From positions 1 through 64,000 of the forward strand of contig JAIXKR010000036.1 in the NCBI GenBank assembly GCA_026932235.1: 64,000 bases of DNA, written 5' to 3'. Source of the DNA: Burkholderiales bacterium (GTDB lineage: Bacteria; Pseudomonadota; Gammaproteobacteria; Burkholderiales; Burkholderiaceae_C). Of this stretch, positions 23,697 through 32,291 are shown one piece after another; position 1 is the stretch's first letter, and each line of letters starts with the position of its first letter. The translations under genes were made by a program, and so were the position numbers. The notes below the pieces were generated by a model that saw nothing but the letters and a program-made list of their open reading frames with translations, made no database searches and was not told the origin of the DNA.

Positions 23697-23723
23697 TTAT
23701 CGGGCCAGCCGGCGGCAACTTGA
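23697..23723 (-). promoter_or_regulatory. Sigma-28 (FliA)-like promoter of the Hpt/GGDEF/EAL operon
   Basis: Read on the minus strand: TCAAGTTG, 11 bases, CCCGATAA. The consensus is TAAAGTTT-N11-GCCGATAA, so the halves match 6/8 and 7/8 with exact spacing. The predicted start is about 115 bases before the Hpt ATG. A TACAAT for the divergent kinase lies about 28 bases away, so the two promoters are back to back. Confidence 0.5.
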
Positions 23724-23750
23724 GCATCACGCCCAGCGGCAGGCGCTTCG

Positions 23751-23756
23751 TACAAT
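23751..23756 (+). promoter_or_regulatory. Candidate -10 element of the histidine kinase gene (possible leaderless start)
   Basis: TACAAT ends seven bases before the ATG at 23764, so transcription would begin on or next to the start codon, as proposed for ftsK. No clear -35 element is visible. Confidence 0.35.
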
Positions 23757-23763
23757 GCAAGCC

Positions 23764-24996
23764 ATGCACGAGTCCACGGCCAGGCGTTGCAGCGCCCGTC
23801 CGGGCGTCACCGCCGCGACGCTGCTGTCGGCGGCCGCGAGCGCGGCGACCGCGGCGGCGCCCTCGGCTGGCCCTCAGGCTGCAGATGGTGGCGCCTGGGT
23901 TTTCGTCACGGTGGCCTTTCTGGTCGTGGCGGTGCTCGGTTTTGCAGCCGGCCTCTGGCGCGGCCGCGCGTCGCCGATGGCGCGCGACGATGCACGAACC
24001 CCGGGCACGGCGACACCGGCTCGGGACGCGGGCCCGCCCAGCGCATTTCACGCCTTGGCCGACGCCCTCGCGCCGGACCCGCGCCCGGTGCTGCTGATCG
24101 AGTCACCCGCACCGGGTGCGCCGCCCGTCCTGGCCCGAGCCAACGCCGCCGCGCTGCGACTGCTGGGGCTGAGGCCGGAGGCTTGCGGGCAGGCCTGGGC
24201 AAGCGTCGAGGCGGCCGCACCGGCGGCGCTGCGCCAGGTGCTCTCGGAACCCGCGGCGGGCCCCTGGTGGTTGTTGCACGACCCCGCGGGAAGCGCGCGG
24301 CTGGCGCTCGGGCCCGACGGCGCCGCCGAGGACGAAGCCGCCTCGCTCGTCTACACCGTCTCTCACGACCTGCGGGCGCCGATCCGCGTCGTCGAAGGCT
24401 TCACGCGCATCGTCAAGGAAGACTACGGACCTCAGCTCGACCGCGTCGGCCATGACCACCTCGAGCGCGTGCTGGCCGCCGGCGCACGCATGAACCAGAT
24501 GATCGACGCCATGCTGACGATGGCGCGGCTGGGCTCGCAACCCCTGGCGCGCCAGTCCGTCGATCTCTCGCAGACCGCGGAATGGGTGCTCGAGGAGTTG
24601 GCGCGCAGCGCGCCCGAACGCCGCGTGGAGGTGCGCATCGAGCCCGGCCTGCGCGCGCGCGGCGACGCCACGCTCCTGCGCCTGGTGCTCGAGAACCTGC
24701 TCGGCAACGCCTGGAAGTACAGCGCCGGGACCGCATCGGCGCGCATCGAGTTCCTCTCCGCCGAGATCGACGGCCGTCGCAGCTTCGTCGTGCGCGACAA
24801 CGGCGCGGGCTTCGACATGCGCGCGGCCGATCGCCTCTTCGGCCTCTTCCAACGCCTGCACAGCGCCAAGGATTTCGCCGGCACCGGCGTCGGCCTGGCG
24901 TCGGTGCGGCGCATCGTGCAACGCCACGGCGGCCAGGTCTGGGCCGAAGCCGCGCCCGGCCGCGGCGCCTCCTTCTACTTCACGCTCGCCGAATGA
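23764..24996 (+). CDS. Membrane histidine kinase
   Basis: 410 residues. One strong transmembrane segment (WVFVTVAFLVVAVLGFAAGL, about 45-65) after a low-complexity N-terminus, a degenerate PAS-like stretch about 95-175, HisKA with LVYTVSHDLRAPIRVVEGF (phospho-His), and HATPase with ENLLGNAWKY and DNGAGFDMRAADRLFGLF. The H-box type is that of phytochrome-like kinases. The ATG at 23764 is favoured because TACAAT stands seven bases upstream; the ATG at 23755 is the alternative. Divergent from the Hpt/GGDEF/EAL operon, so it is the obvious candidate donor for that relay, by inference only. Confidence 0.87.
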   Translation: MHESTARRCSARPGVTAATLLSAAASAATAAAPSAGPQAADGGAWVFVTVAFLVVAVLGFAAGLWRGRASPMARDDARTPGTATPARDAGPPSAFHALADALAPDPRPVLLIESPAPGAPPVLARANAAALRLLGLRPEACGQAWASVEAAAPAALRQVLSEPAAGPWWLLHDPAGSARLALGPDGAAEDEAASLVYTVSHDLRAPIRVVEGFTRIVKEDYGPQLDRVGHDHLERVLAAGARMNQMIDAMLTMARLGSQPLARQSVDLSQTAEWVLEELARSAPERRVEVRIEPGLRARGDATLLRLVLENLLGNAWKYSAGTASARIEFLSAEIDGRRSFVVRDNGAGFDMRAADRLFGLFQRLHSAKDFAGTGVGLASVRRIVQRHGGQVWAEAAPGRGASFYFTLAE

Positions 24997-25021
24997 ACCG
25001 GTGCCGATGCCGGCGCCCGCC

Positions 25022-25489
25022 TCATCCCAACTGCGACTGCAGGTAGTTCTGTTCTCCGAGCTGGCCGGCAAGACGCGTCTCGGTGTCCAGCCAGTGCAGG
25101 TGGTGTTCCTCGTCGTCGAGCATCTCGCGCAACAGGTCGCGGCTGACGAAGTCGCCGCTGTCCTCGCAATCGCCGATCGCCGCACGCAAGTGCACGATGG
25201 CGCGGCCGACGAGGTCGTGGTCGCGCGCGAGCTGCGCCGCCAGCGTCGCGCCACCGGCGACCGGACCGAGTTCGCGCGGCGTGGCCTGCCCGTCCAGCAG
25301 CAGGATGCGGTCGATGATGCGCGCCGCGTGCTGCGTCTCCTCCGCGCTGTAGGCCTCCTGGATGCGCGCCATGCGCTGCAGGCCCCAGTGCCGGCACATC
25401 GCGGCGTGGATCAGGTACTGCCGATGACCGGTGAGTTCGTAGGACAGGTACTCGTTCAGGGCGGCAAGCACCTTGGGATCAGCCTTCAT
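25022..25489 (-). CDS. Bacterioferritin-like protein with altered heme and ferroxidase sites
   Basis: 155 residues aligning without gaps to E. coli Bfr. Ferroxidase residues E18, E51, H54, E127 and H130 are present, but position 94 is Val (in HDLVGRAI) instead of Glu, and the heme ligand Met52 is Thr (EETQHA). It therefore probably cannot bind heme between subunits in the usual way and has an incomplete di-iron site. It may be a partner subunit in a mixed shell. The ATG at 25489 has an excellent ribosome site (GGAG, seven bases). No bfd ferredoxin gene adjoins it. Confidence 0.87.
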   Translation of the reverse strand: MKADPKVLAALNEYLSYELTGHRQYLIHAAMCRHWGLQRMARIQEAYSAEETQHAARIIDRILLLDGQATPRELGPVAGGATLAAQLARDHDLVGRAIVHLRAAIGDCEDSGDFVSRDLLREMLDDEEHHLHWLDTETRLAGQLGEQNYLQSQLG

Positions 25490-25580
25490 CGACACACTCC
25501 TTCCTCGTCTTCCCGCGCCGACGATACGACAGGCCGGTCATCCGACGGTGCCGACGCGGGATCGCCGCCGCCCTCGACGC

Positions 25581-26225
25581 TCAATCGGCAGCTCCGCGCG
25601 CGAGCTCCTCCACCGCCTGCACCAGCCGCAGCGCCTGCAGCTCGGGGGTCAGGCCCTGCTCCTGCGCCAGGCGCCGGATGCGCTGCCAGGCGCGCTCGCG
25701 CGTGAGCGAGTAGCGGTGCATGACGACGCCGACCGCGATCGCGAGCATGTCCTGCGGCACCGCGACCGCCGCGGCCGCAGCGTCCCCCGCGCTTGCCGGC
25801 GCCGGTGCCGGCGCTGGCGATCGCGCGCCCGCGCGCAGCCGCGCCAGCACCGCGTCCACCGTGGGCACGATCTTGCCGACGTCCAGCGGCTTCACGAGGT
25901 AGGCCACGGCACCCAGGGCCTCGACCTTGGCCGTCGTCGCCTCGTCGGAGAAGGCCGAGAGGAACATGAAGGGGATGCGGCAGACGTCGCGCAGGTACTC
26001 GGCGACGTCGAAGCCGGTCTTGCCCTCCATGCGGATGTCGAGCAGGGCCAACTCGGGCCGGTGCTCGCGCGCCAGCAGGATGGCGTCGTCGCCGTTGTCG
26101 GCGTCGATGACCTCGTAGCCGGCCTGCGCCAGGCCGTGCACGACGGTCGCGAGCACGAGTCGGTCGTCGTCGAGGACCAGGATGCGGCCCTTGCGCGCGG
26201 CCGCGCCGTCCGCTGCGCTATTCAT
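25581..26225 (-). CDS. Response regulator with ANTAR RNA-binding output domain
   Basis: 214 residues: receiver domain about 12-130 (ILVLDDDRLVLATVVHG; phospho-Asp in LALLDIRMEGKTG; Lys in YLVKPLDVGK), an Ala/Pro-rich linker, and a C-terminal ANTAR domain (LAIAVGVVMHRYSLTRERAW, then RIRRLAQEQGL). ANTAR proteins bind paired hexanucleotide-loop hairpins in leader RNA and prevent termination (NasR, AmiR, EutV). Downstream by 31 bases of the multi-PAS HisKA_2 kinase, the same kinase class that pairs with EutV. The RNA targets are not visible in this window. Confidence 0.88.
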   Translation of the reverse strand: MNSAADGAAARKGRILVLDDDRLVLATVVHGLAQAGYEVIDADNGDDAILLAREHRPELALLDIRMEGKTGFDVAEYLRDVCRIPFMFLSAFSDEATTAKVEALGAVAYLVKPLDVGKIVPTVDAVLARLRAGARSPAPAPAPASAGDAAAAAVAVPQDMLAIAVGVVMHRYSLTRERAWQRIRRLAQEQGLTPELQALRLVQAVEELARGAAD

Positions 26226-26256
26226 GTCCCTGCGATCCCCGCCCAGTGCATGACGC

Positions 26257-29200
26257 TCATTGTGCGCCATGCTCGGCCAGCAGCAGCGGCGCGGCCGGTG
26301 CCGCGTCGCGCTGGACGCTCGGCGCGCGCAGCTCGACGCGCGCCAGCACCTCCTCGCCCTGCTGCTGCAGCGCCAGGCTCGCGCTGCGACGCGGCAGCAG
26401 CGCGCGCGCCAGACCCAGGCCCGAGAGCCCGCCGGGCAGGCGGGAGAGGTCGAAGCCCGCGGGAAGGCGGCCGTGGTTGGCGATCTCCACCCAGACGCGT
26501 TCGCCGTGCACGCTCGCCTCGCAGCGCACGCCCTGCCCGTGCCCGTGCTTGATGGCGTTCGTCAGCAATTCGTTGAGCGTGAGCGCGATCGGAATCGAGT
26601 CGGCCTCGGGCATCTGCCAGTGCGCGGCTTCTTCGCTGGCGTGGACGTGGATGCTGCGGCCGAAGGTGCGCTGCACCGAGCCGGCGATGGCCTGCAGCAC
26701 ATGCGCGACGCGCAGCGGACCGCCGGCCCCGACCTGCAGCCCGTAGACCTGCGCGATCGCATGCACCTGGCCCACCGCTTCGGTGAGCATGGGCGCGACG
26801 TCGGGGTGGCGCTGGGCGTGCTGCTGCAGCAGGCCCGCCACGCCCTGCAGGTTGTTCTTGATGCGGTGATGCACTTCGCGCACCAGCACCTCGCGCTGCG
26901 CGATCGCCGCCTGCAGCCGCGCCTGCTCGGCCTCGCGCTGCACCGTCACGTCGCTGGCGACCAGCAACAGCTGCGGACCGCTTTCGGCGCCGGGATCGAC
27001 CGCGACCACGCGCACGTCCCACACGCGCGCGGCGCCGCCTTCGCCTTCGTCGCGCCATTCGTGCTGTTCGGCCTGCGCCTGGCCGCTGCTGCGTGCGAGC
27101 CAGCCGTCGAGCAGCGCCGCGCGCTCGGGGGCCAGGCACTCCTCGGGCGTGCGTCCGGTGACGCGAAGCGCCGGCTGGCCGAAGAACGCGCTGGCGGTCT
27201 GGTTGAGCTGCAGCACGCGGCGCGAGCGCGCGTCGAAGAGCGCGATCGCCAGCGGCGCGGTCTCGATCATGCGCTGCAGCGAAGCCTGCGCCTGCGCGAT
27301 GCGGATCTCCGCCTGGCGCCGCCGTTCGATGTCCAGCAGCGCGAACGTGAGCTGGCGCGAGCCGTCGCCGGCCTGCGCGGTGACGACGGCGTTGCCCACG
27401 ACCCAGAAGCGGCGCCCGTCGCGCGCCTGCAAGCGGCATTCGAAGGTCTCGGACTGCCCTTCGCGCAGTTGCGCGAAGGCTTCGCTGCGACGCAGCGGGT
27501 GGTCGGGCTCGGCGGTGGCGACGATGGCGATCTCCTCACCCACGAAGTCGGCGAGCTCGCCGCCGAACATGCGCCGCGCCGAGCGGTTCATCCACTCGAT
27601 TCCGCCCGCGCCGACGGTGACGATCCCCACCAGCACCGAATCGAGCAGCGCACGCGTGCGCGCGGCCTGCGCCGACAAGGCCTCGCGCACGCGGTAGCGC
27701 TCGTCGATGTCGACGTAGGAGCAGATGACGCCCGCGCCCGCATCCTCGCTGTCCACCGGGCGTGCGGCCACCTGCACCCAGCGCAGGCTGCCGTCGCGGC
27801 GGCGCAGCCGGCGCTCGGCGCCGTAGCGCCCGTGCAGGTGGATGGCACGCGCGAGCTCGGTCTCGAACTCGACGCACTCGCGCGCGTCGGCGTGCAGTTC
27901 CGAGCCGTCGAGCGCCGTCAGCTCGGGCGCGGCGTAGCCGGTGAGCGCGGCCATCGCCTGGTTGGCGCGCTCGATGCGGCGCCCTCGCAGGTAGACGATG
28001 CCGACTTCGGAGAGGCTGAACATGAGCTCGCGCTCGCGCAGCAGGCGCTCGAGCTCGAGCTGCTGCGCCTTCAGTCGCGAGACGTCGGTGAGCACGGCCA
28101 CCGTCTCCGGCGTCTCGCCGGCATCTTCGGCGCCGCGCAGCGAGAGCGAATACCACACCGGCGCACCGCCGCTTTCGCCCACCGGCAGCTCGGCTTCGAA
28201 GGGCTCGCCCGCGGCCAGCGCCGCAGCGGCCTGGCGCGCCGCGGCCGCAGCCAGCGGCAGGGCCGCAAACAGGCTCTCGAAGCTCGCCCCGGCCGCCGAT
28301 CCCGGCAGCAGGCCGAGCATGCGCTCGAAGCGCAGGTTGCAGCGCAGCAGCAGCGCGCCGCGCAGGTAGGCGATGCCGGCGGTGGAACTGTCCAGGATGG
28401 TCGAGAGTTCGCGCAGCAGTTGCTCGTTGCGGCGCTGCGCCTCCTCCTGCTCGGTCACGTCCAGTGTCACCACCGAGGTCGTGCGCCGGTCGCTGCCGAG
28501 CAGCCCGGGCTCGACCCGGGTCAGCAGCCAGCGCAGGCCCAGCTCCGGATGGCGCACCGCGAAGCGCACCTCGGTGCGCTCGCCGTGGCGCAAGGCGTGC
28601 TGCAGGCGTTCGTACTCGGGCAGCGAACCCGGCTCGACGAGCTCGCGCCCGATTCCCTGCAGCCCGCCGGGGGCGCCCTCCGACGCCGCCTTGCCGCCTT
28701 TGCTTGCGGCTGCCGTCGCCGCGCCGCGGCGCAGCGGCGCGAGCCAGCCGCGCGCGGGATCGAAGGTGGCGACACCCACGCTCGCCGTGTGCATGAGCGC
28801 GCCCATCTCCAACTGCGCCAGGTCGCGCTCCTCCTCGGCGCTGAGATCCTCGACCACCGCCATGTAGCGCCGCTCGCCGCCGCGCGTGGCAAAGCTGGAC
28901 AGGCGCGCACCCAGCCGGCGCAAACGGCCTTCGGGCAGCCGCAGCAGCGCCTGGCGCTCGAGCGGCGCCGCGCCGGGAGCGAGTTCCGGCAGCGGCGCGC
29001 CACCGCCCCAGGCGAGCAGCGACTGCAGTTCGGCGTCGGCATCCGACAGCAGCACCGGAACGCGCTCGACGAGGCGCTCGAAGGCGGAGTTGGAGCGCAC
29101 GATGAGCCCGCCATGGTCGAACACCAGCATCCCCGCCGGGCTGAGGTCGAACCATTGGCCCAGTTCGCTGAGCGAGCGCTCGGCATGCGCGCGCGCCACG

Positions 29201-29952
29201 TGCTCGCCGGTGCTGTCCTGCAGCAGCTCGAGCAGCAGGCGTCCGCGCTCGCCCTGAACCGGGTAGAGCGCCGCGCGGCACCAGCGCTCGGCGCCGCCGG
29301 CGTGCAGCAGGCGTCGCTCGGGCAGCGTCGCGACGCTGCCCGGGGCCGGCGTGTCGCCGAGCGCCCGCCGCGCGGCGACGAAGAGTTCGCGCTCCTCGAG
29401 CGGCGAGAGCTCGACCACGTCGTGCCCGAGCAGCGCCTCGCGCGCGTGCCCGCTGAAGGCGACGAAGGCGTCGTTGGCGTCGACGATGCGGTCCGCGGCG
29501 TCGTGCAGCAGCGCCGGGAACGGCGAGGCCCACAGCATGCGCAACAGCTCGGCCTGCGCGGCGTCGGGGACCGGGCCGGCGCCGGTCTCGGTCAGGCGCG
29601 TGGCCAGGGGCGCGGCCAGCAGGTGCAGGCGCAAGAGGCGCAAGCCGCCGCTGACCCAGTGCTCGGCGCGCACTTGGCCCGCGTCGCCGCCCTCAGCGGC
29701 GTCACCCACCGCGAGCAGCGCCTGGCTGCGCGCATCGCGCTGGCGCGCGAACCAGCGCTGCAGCCCGCGGCCCAGCGGCGCCAGCACGCGCTCGGCGCTC
29801 TCGCCCGCGGACAGCGGCAGCAGCGCACGCGCCGCGGCGTTGCCGCCCACGAGCGTCGCCGTCGCGGCGTCGAACCAGAGCAGCGCGTCCGCGAGTTCGT
29901 CGAGCAACTCCGCCGGCACGCGGCCGGCAGCGGGAGGGCCGCTCGGGTTCAC
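26257..29952 (-). CDS. Soluble multi-PAS sensor histidine kinase (HisKA_2 type)
   Basis: 1231 residues with no transmembrane segment. About eight consecutive PAS-like units occupy residues 15-990, several showing clear PAS/PAC signatures ([61 protein letters not shown]). The kinase core has the HisKA_2 H-box [20 protein letters not shown] near residue 1010 and a HATPase with [13 protein letters not shown] and [12 protein letters not shown]. It is paired with the ANTAR response regulator 31 bases downstream, an EutW/EutV-like logic. The signal is unknown; the many PAS units suggest several cytoplasmic inputs. Start at 29952, 12 bases after the HDOD gene stop. Confidence 0.9.
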   Translation of the reverse strand: MNPSGPPAAGRVPAELLDELADALLWFDAATATLVGGNAAARALLPLSAGESAERVLAPLGRGLQRWFARQRDARSQALLAVGDAAEGGDAGQVRAEHWVSGGLRLLRLHLLAAPLATRLTETGAGPVPDAAQAELLRMLWASPFPALLHDAADRIVDANDAFVAFSGHAREALLGHDVVELSPLEERELFVAARRALGDTPAPGSVATLPERRLLHAGGAERWCRAALYPVQGERGRLLLELLQDSTGEHVARAHAERSLSELGQWFDLSPAGMLVFDHGGLIVRSNSAFERLVERVPVLLSDADAELQSLLAWGGGAPLPELAPGAAPLERQALLRLPEGRLRRLGARLSSFATRGGERRYMAVVEDLSAEEERDLAQLEMGALMHTASVGVATFDPARGWLAPLRRGAATAAASKGGKAASEGAPGGLQGIGRELVEPGSLPEYERLQHALRHGERTEVRFAVRHPELGLRWLLTRVEPGLLGSDRRTTSVVTLDVTEQEEAQRRNEQLLRELSTILDSSTAGIAYLRGALLLRCNLRFERMLGLLPGSAAGASFESLFAALPLAAAAARQAAAALAAGEPFEAELPVGESGGAPVWYSLSLRGAEDAGETPETVAVLTDVSRLKAQQLELERLLRERELMFSLSEVGIVYLRGRRIERANQAMAALTGYAAPELTALDGSELHADARECVEFETELARAIHLHGRYGAERRLRRRDGSLRWVQVAARPVDSEDAGAGVICSYVDIDERYRVREALSAQAARTRALLDSVLVGIVTVGAGGIEWMNRSARRMFGGELADFVGEEIAIVATAEPDHPLRRSEAFAQLREGQSETFECRLQARDGRRFWVVGNAVVTAQAGDGSRQLTFALLDIERRRQAEIRIAQAQASLQRMIETAPLAIALFDARSRRVLQLNQTASAFFGQPALRVTGRTPEECLAPERAALLDGWLARSSGQAQAEQHEWRDEGEGGAARVWDVRVVAVDPGAESGPQLLLVASDVTVQREAEQARLQAAIAQREVLVREVHHRIKNNLQGVAGLLQQHAQRHPDVAPMLTEAVGQVHAIAQVYGLQVGAGGPLRVAHVLQAIAGSVQRTFGRSIHVHASEEAAHWQMPEADSIPIALTLNELLTNAIKHGHGQGVRCEASVHGERVWVEIANHGRLPAGFDLSRLPGGLSGLGLARALLPRRSASLALQQQGEEVLARVELRAPSVQRDAAPAAPLLLAEHGAQ

Positions 29953-29964
29953 GCCAGCGCGCCC

Positions 29965-31224
29965 CTACTCGAGCTGCGACGCCGTCGTCAGCGCGGCCAG
30001 CAGCGCGCGATTGACCTCGCCCACCGACAGCATCAGCCGCTCGGCCTTCTCGCGCACGTCGATCACGGACTCCTGCTCGATCGCCTGCACCAGCTCGAGG
30101 TAGGGCAGGAATGGCCCCTCCTCGCCCAACAGCGCCTGGCGCACCTTCTCCGATACCGGAACCGAGCGCAGCAGCTCGGCAAAAGGCTGTGCCAGCAGCC
30201 GGTCCAGGAGCGAGAACACGCCGCAGATGAAGAGCTCGCCGCGCAGTTCGGCGTCGCCGCCGGCCTTCACGAGTTCTTCGAGAAAGAGGCCGCGACGCAC
30301 GGCGGCGAACATCACGGGCTTCATGTTCGCGTCCTTGCTCGCCGAGGCCAGCAGCAGCGCCAGCCAGCGCTTGAGCTTCTGGTAGCCCAGGATCATGAGC
30401 GCGTGGCGGAAGGAGCCGATCTCCACCGACAGCCCGAAGCCCGGCGAGTTGATGTAGCGGATGAGCCGGAACGCCAGCGTCGGGTCGTTCTTCAGCACCG
30501 CTTCGAGGCGCTCGACCGGCTCCTCGCGGTCGACGCGGTTGATGAGTTCGAGAATGACCTGCAGTTCCGGCGCCACCGCCTTCTTCGTGGCACTGGGCGG
30601 CGGCGCATCGCCGAAGGGCCAGCCCGCGGCGAGCACGCAGCCCGCGGCAAACGCCGCTTCGAGATCGCCCGGGCTGCGCACGCCCAGGCGCACACGCGGC
30701 GTTGCGCCGCCCTTCGGCGCGGCGGGCGAGGACGACGCGGGCACCGTGGCCTCGTCGGCACGCAGCGCGAAGCTCGCGGCCAGCGCTGCGGGCAACGGCT
30801 CCTGCGGCAGGCCCTTGAGCACGAGTGTGCCGCCGGCCTCCGCCAGGGCCTGCGCGGCGGCGGCGGCCGCGGCGTCCGCCATCATGAAGCCCGGCACCTC
30901 GATCGCGAAGCGCGGCGTCGCCGGGGCCGCGAGCAGCGCCCGCAGCAGCGCCTCGCCCGCCGCGTTGACGAGCAGCGACAGTCCTGCGCTGGCCTTGGCG
31001 CCGCCGCCACCTTCCAGCGGCCGCATGCGCAACGAAAGCGCGCCCGCGGCGTCGGGCCAGGCCTGGCCGAGCCAGTCGACGATCTCGGCGCCGTCGAACG
31101 CGCTGGCGCCGCCATCGGAGGACGCCGGCGCCAGCGTGAGCCGCGTGGCGACGACCGAGCGCTGGCGGTCGATGACGGCGCTGTAGCCCAGCACGAGCCG
31201 GGCCAGGAGGGGATGATCGAGCAT
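29965..31224 (-). CDS. HDOD-domain protein with degenerate EAL-like N-terminus
   Basis: 419 residues. The C-terminal 200 residues form an HDOD domain (LELINRVDREEPVERLEAVL, KNDPTLAFRLIRYINSPGFG, SFRHALMILGYQKLKRWLAL), a non-catalytic relative of HD hydrolases used in signalling. The N-terminal 150 residues begin LGYSAVIDRQRSVVATRLTL, which resembles the start of the YuxH-type EAL domain, but no EAL, DDFG or EGVE motif remains, so no phosphodiesterase activity is expected. It lies between flgL and the multi-PAS kinase on the same strand, 12 bases ahead of the kinase, and is probably co-transcribed with it. Confidence 0.82.
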   Translation of the reverse strand: MLDHPLLARLVLGYSAVIDRQRSVVATRLTLAPASSDGGASAFDGAEIVDWLGQAWPDAAGALSLRMRPLEGGGGAKASAGLSLLVNAAGEALLRALLAAPATPRFAIEVPGFMMADAAAAAAAQALAEAGGTLVLKGLPQEPLPAALAASFALRADEATVPASSSPAAPKGGATPRVRLGVRSPGDLEAAFAAGCVLAAGWPFGDAPPPSATKKAVAPELQVILELINRVDREEPVERLEAVLKNDPTLAFRLIRYINSPGFGLSVEIGSFRHALMILGYQKLKRWLALLLASASKDANMKPVMFAAVRRGLFLEELVKAGGDAELRGELFICGVFSLLDRLLAQPFAELLRSVPVSEKVRQALLGEEGPFLPYLELVQAIEQESVIDVREKAERLMLSVGEVNRALLAALTTASQLE

Positions 31225-31277
31225 GAGTAAACCGCAATGGCCGGGCCCGCAGGGCGAGGCGGGCGCCGCGAGACGGG

Positions 31278-31295
31278 GCGGCGCCGAGGCGCCGC
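31278..31295 (-). terminator. GC-rich hairpin right after flgL
   Basis: GCGGCGCC / GGCGCCGC arms separated by two bases abut the flgL stop codon. No T-run follows on the minus strand, so it would be a poor intrinsic terminator; it may mark the flg operon end or protect the 3' end of the message. The rest of the 71-base gap to the HDOD gene shows no promoter. Confidence 0.3.
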
Positions 31296-32270
31296 TCAGC
31301 CGCTGATGTAGTCGAACAAGGACAGCTTCTGCACCATCGAATAGGCCTTCAAGGCCGCATCGTAGCCGGTCTGCTGGTTCTGGAAGTCGGAGATCGCCTG
31401 CACCAGGTCGAGGTCCTCGGCGTTGGAGCGTTCGGTCTGCGCCGCGAGCTTGGTGTCGGCGATGCGCAGTTCGGCCCGATCGGTGCGGTTGAGCGCCTCG
31501 CCGACGCGCGCGCGCACGGACAGCAGGTGCGAGAGCGAGTGGTCGACGCCGGCGACGCCGGCCTTCACCGCAGCGGCCACATCGTCGCCGCTTGCGCCGG
31601 AGGCCGAGAGCGCCGAGATCGCCTTGTCGAGCACCTCGAACACGGACACCGTCGTCGGATCCGGCGGCTGGGCACCGTTGGGGGCGAGCAACCAGGTGTC
31701 CTCACCGTCGATCATCGTTCCCAGGCGCTCCTCGGTGGCGACGCGCGTGTCGCCGCGCACGCCGCGGTACTCGACCCGCGTCGGCGGATCGGCAACGCCG
31801 GTGACGGGATCGGGGGCGTTGGGAACCTCGACGAAGGGCGGCGAGGCCGAACCCTGCCCCCCGAAGAGATGGCTGCCCACGCCGTCGCTGCGGTTGGCCA
31901 CGCCGAGCAGCTGCTCGCGCACGCCCTTGAGCGTCAGGACGAGCGCCTGGCGCTCCGCGTCGGTGTAGCTCGCGTTGCCGGCGGCCAGCAGCGTCTCGCG
32001 CGCGGTCTGCAGCAACTCCCCCGCATCGCCGAGCGCCGATTCGGTCATCTGCGTCACGGTGCGCGAGGCCTCGAGCGCGCGCTGCTGCGCGTCGGCGCGC
32101 GTCATCGTGGCCAGCGCGCGCTCGGCGCGCGCCGCGGCCACCGGGTCGTCGCTCGGCTTGGCCACGCGCTTGCCGCTGGTGAGCTGCTCCTGGATCTGCT
32201 GCAGGTCCTGCTGGCGTTGCTGCAGGTTGTGGATCGTGTCGCGGTAGGCGTTGTAGGTGGTGACGCGCAT
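31296..32270 (-). CDS. flgL: Flagellar hook-associated protein 3 FlgL
   Basis: 324-residue hook-filament junction protein. N-terminal flagellin-like signature: TTYNAYRDTIHNLQQRQQDL, then QEQLTSGKRVAKPSDDPVAA. C-terminal helix: NAEDLDLVQAISDFQNQQTG, then YDAALKAYSMVQKLSLFDYI. Length and both ends match FlgL. ATG 32270 has AAGGAA six bases upstream. Last gene of the flgBCDEFGHIJKL run, 21 bases after flgK. Confidence 0.95.
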   Translation of the reverse strand: MRVTTYNAYRDTIHNLQQRQQDLQQIQEQLTSGKRVAKPSDDPVAAARAERALATMTRADAQQRALEASRTVTQMTESALGDAGELLQTARETLLAAGNASYTDAERQALVLTLKGVREQLLGVANRSDGVGSHLFGGQGSASPPFVEVPNAPDPVTGVADPPTRVEYRGVRGDTRVATEERLGTMIDGEDTWLLAPNGAQPPDPTTVSVFEVLDKAISALSASGASGDDVAAAVKAGVAGVDHSLSHLLSVRARVGEALNRTDRAELRIADTKLAAQTERSNAEDLDLVQAISDFQNQQTGYDAALKAYSMVQKLSLFDYISG

Positions 32271-32291
32271 CGCACTTCCTTTCGGGCTCGA

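Noticed and set aside
26260..31230. Open frame of 1656 codons on the plus strand
   Set aside because: Antisense to the multi-PAS kinase and HDOD genes, with Gln/Arg/His/Ala-rich low-complexity translation; the minus-strand genes have clear domains.
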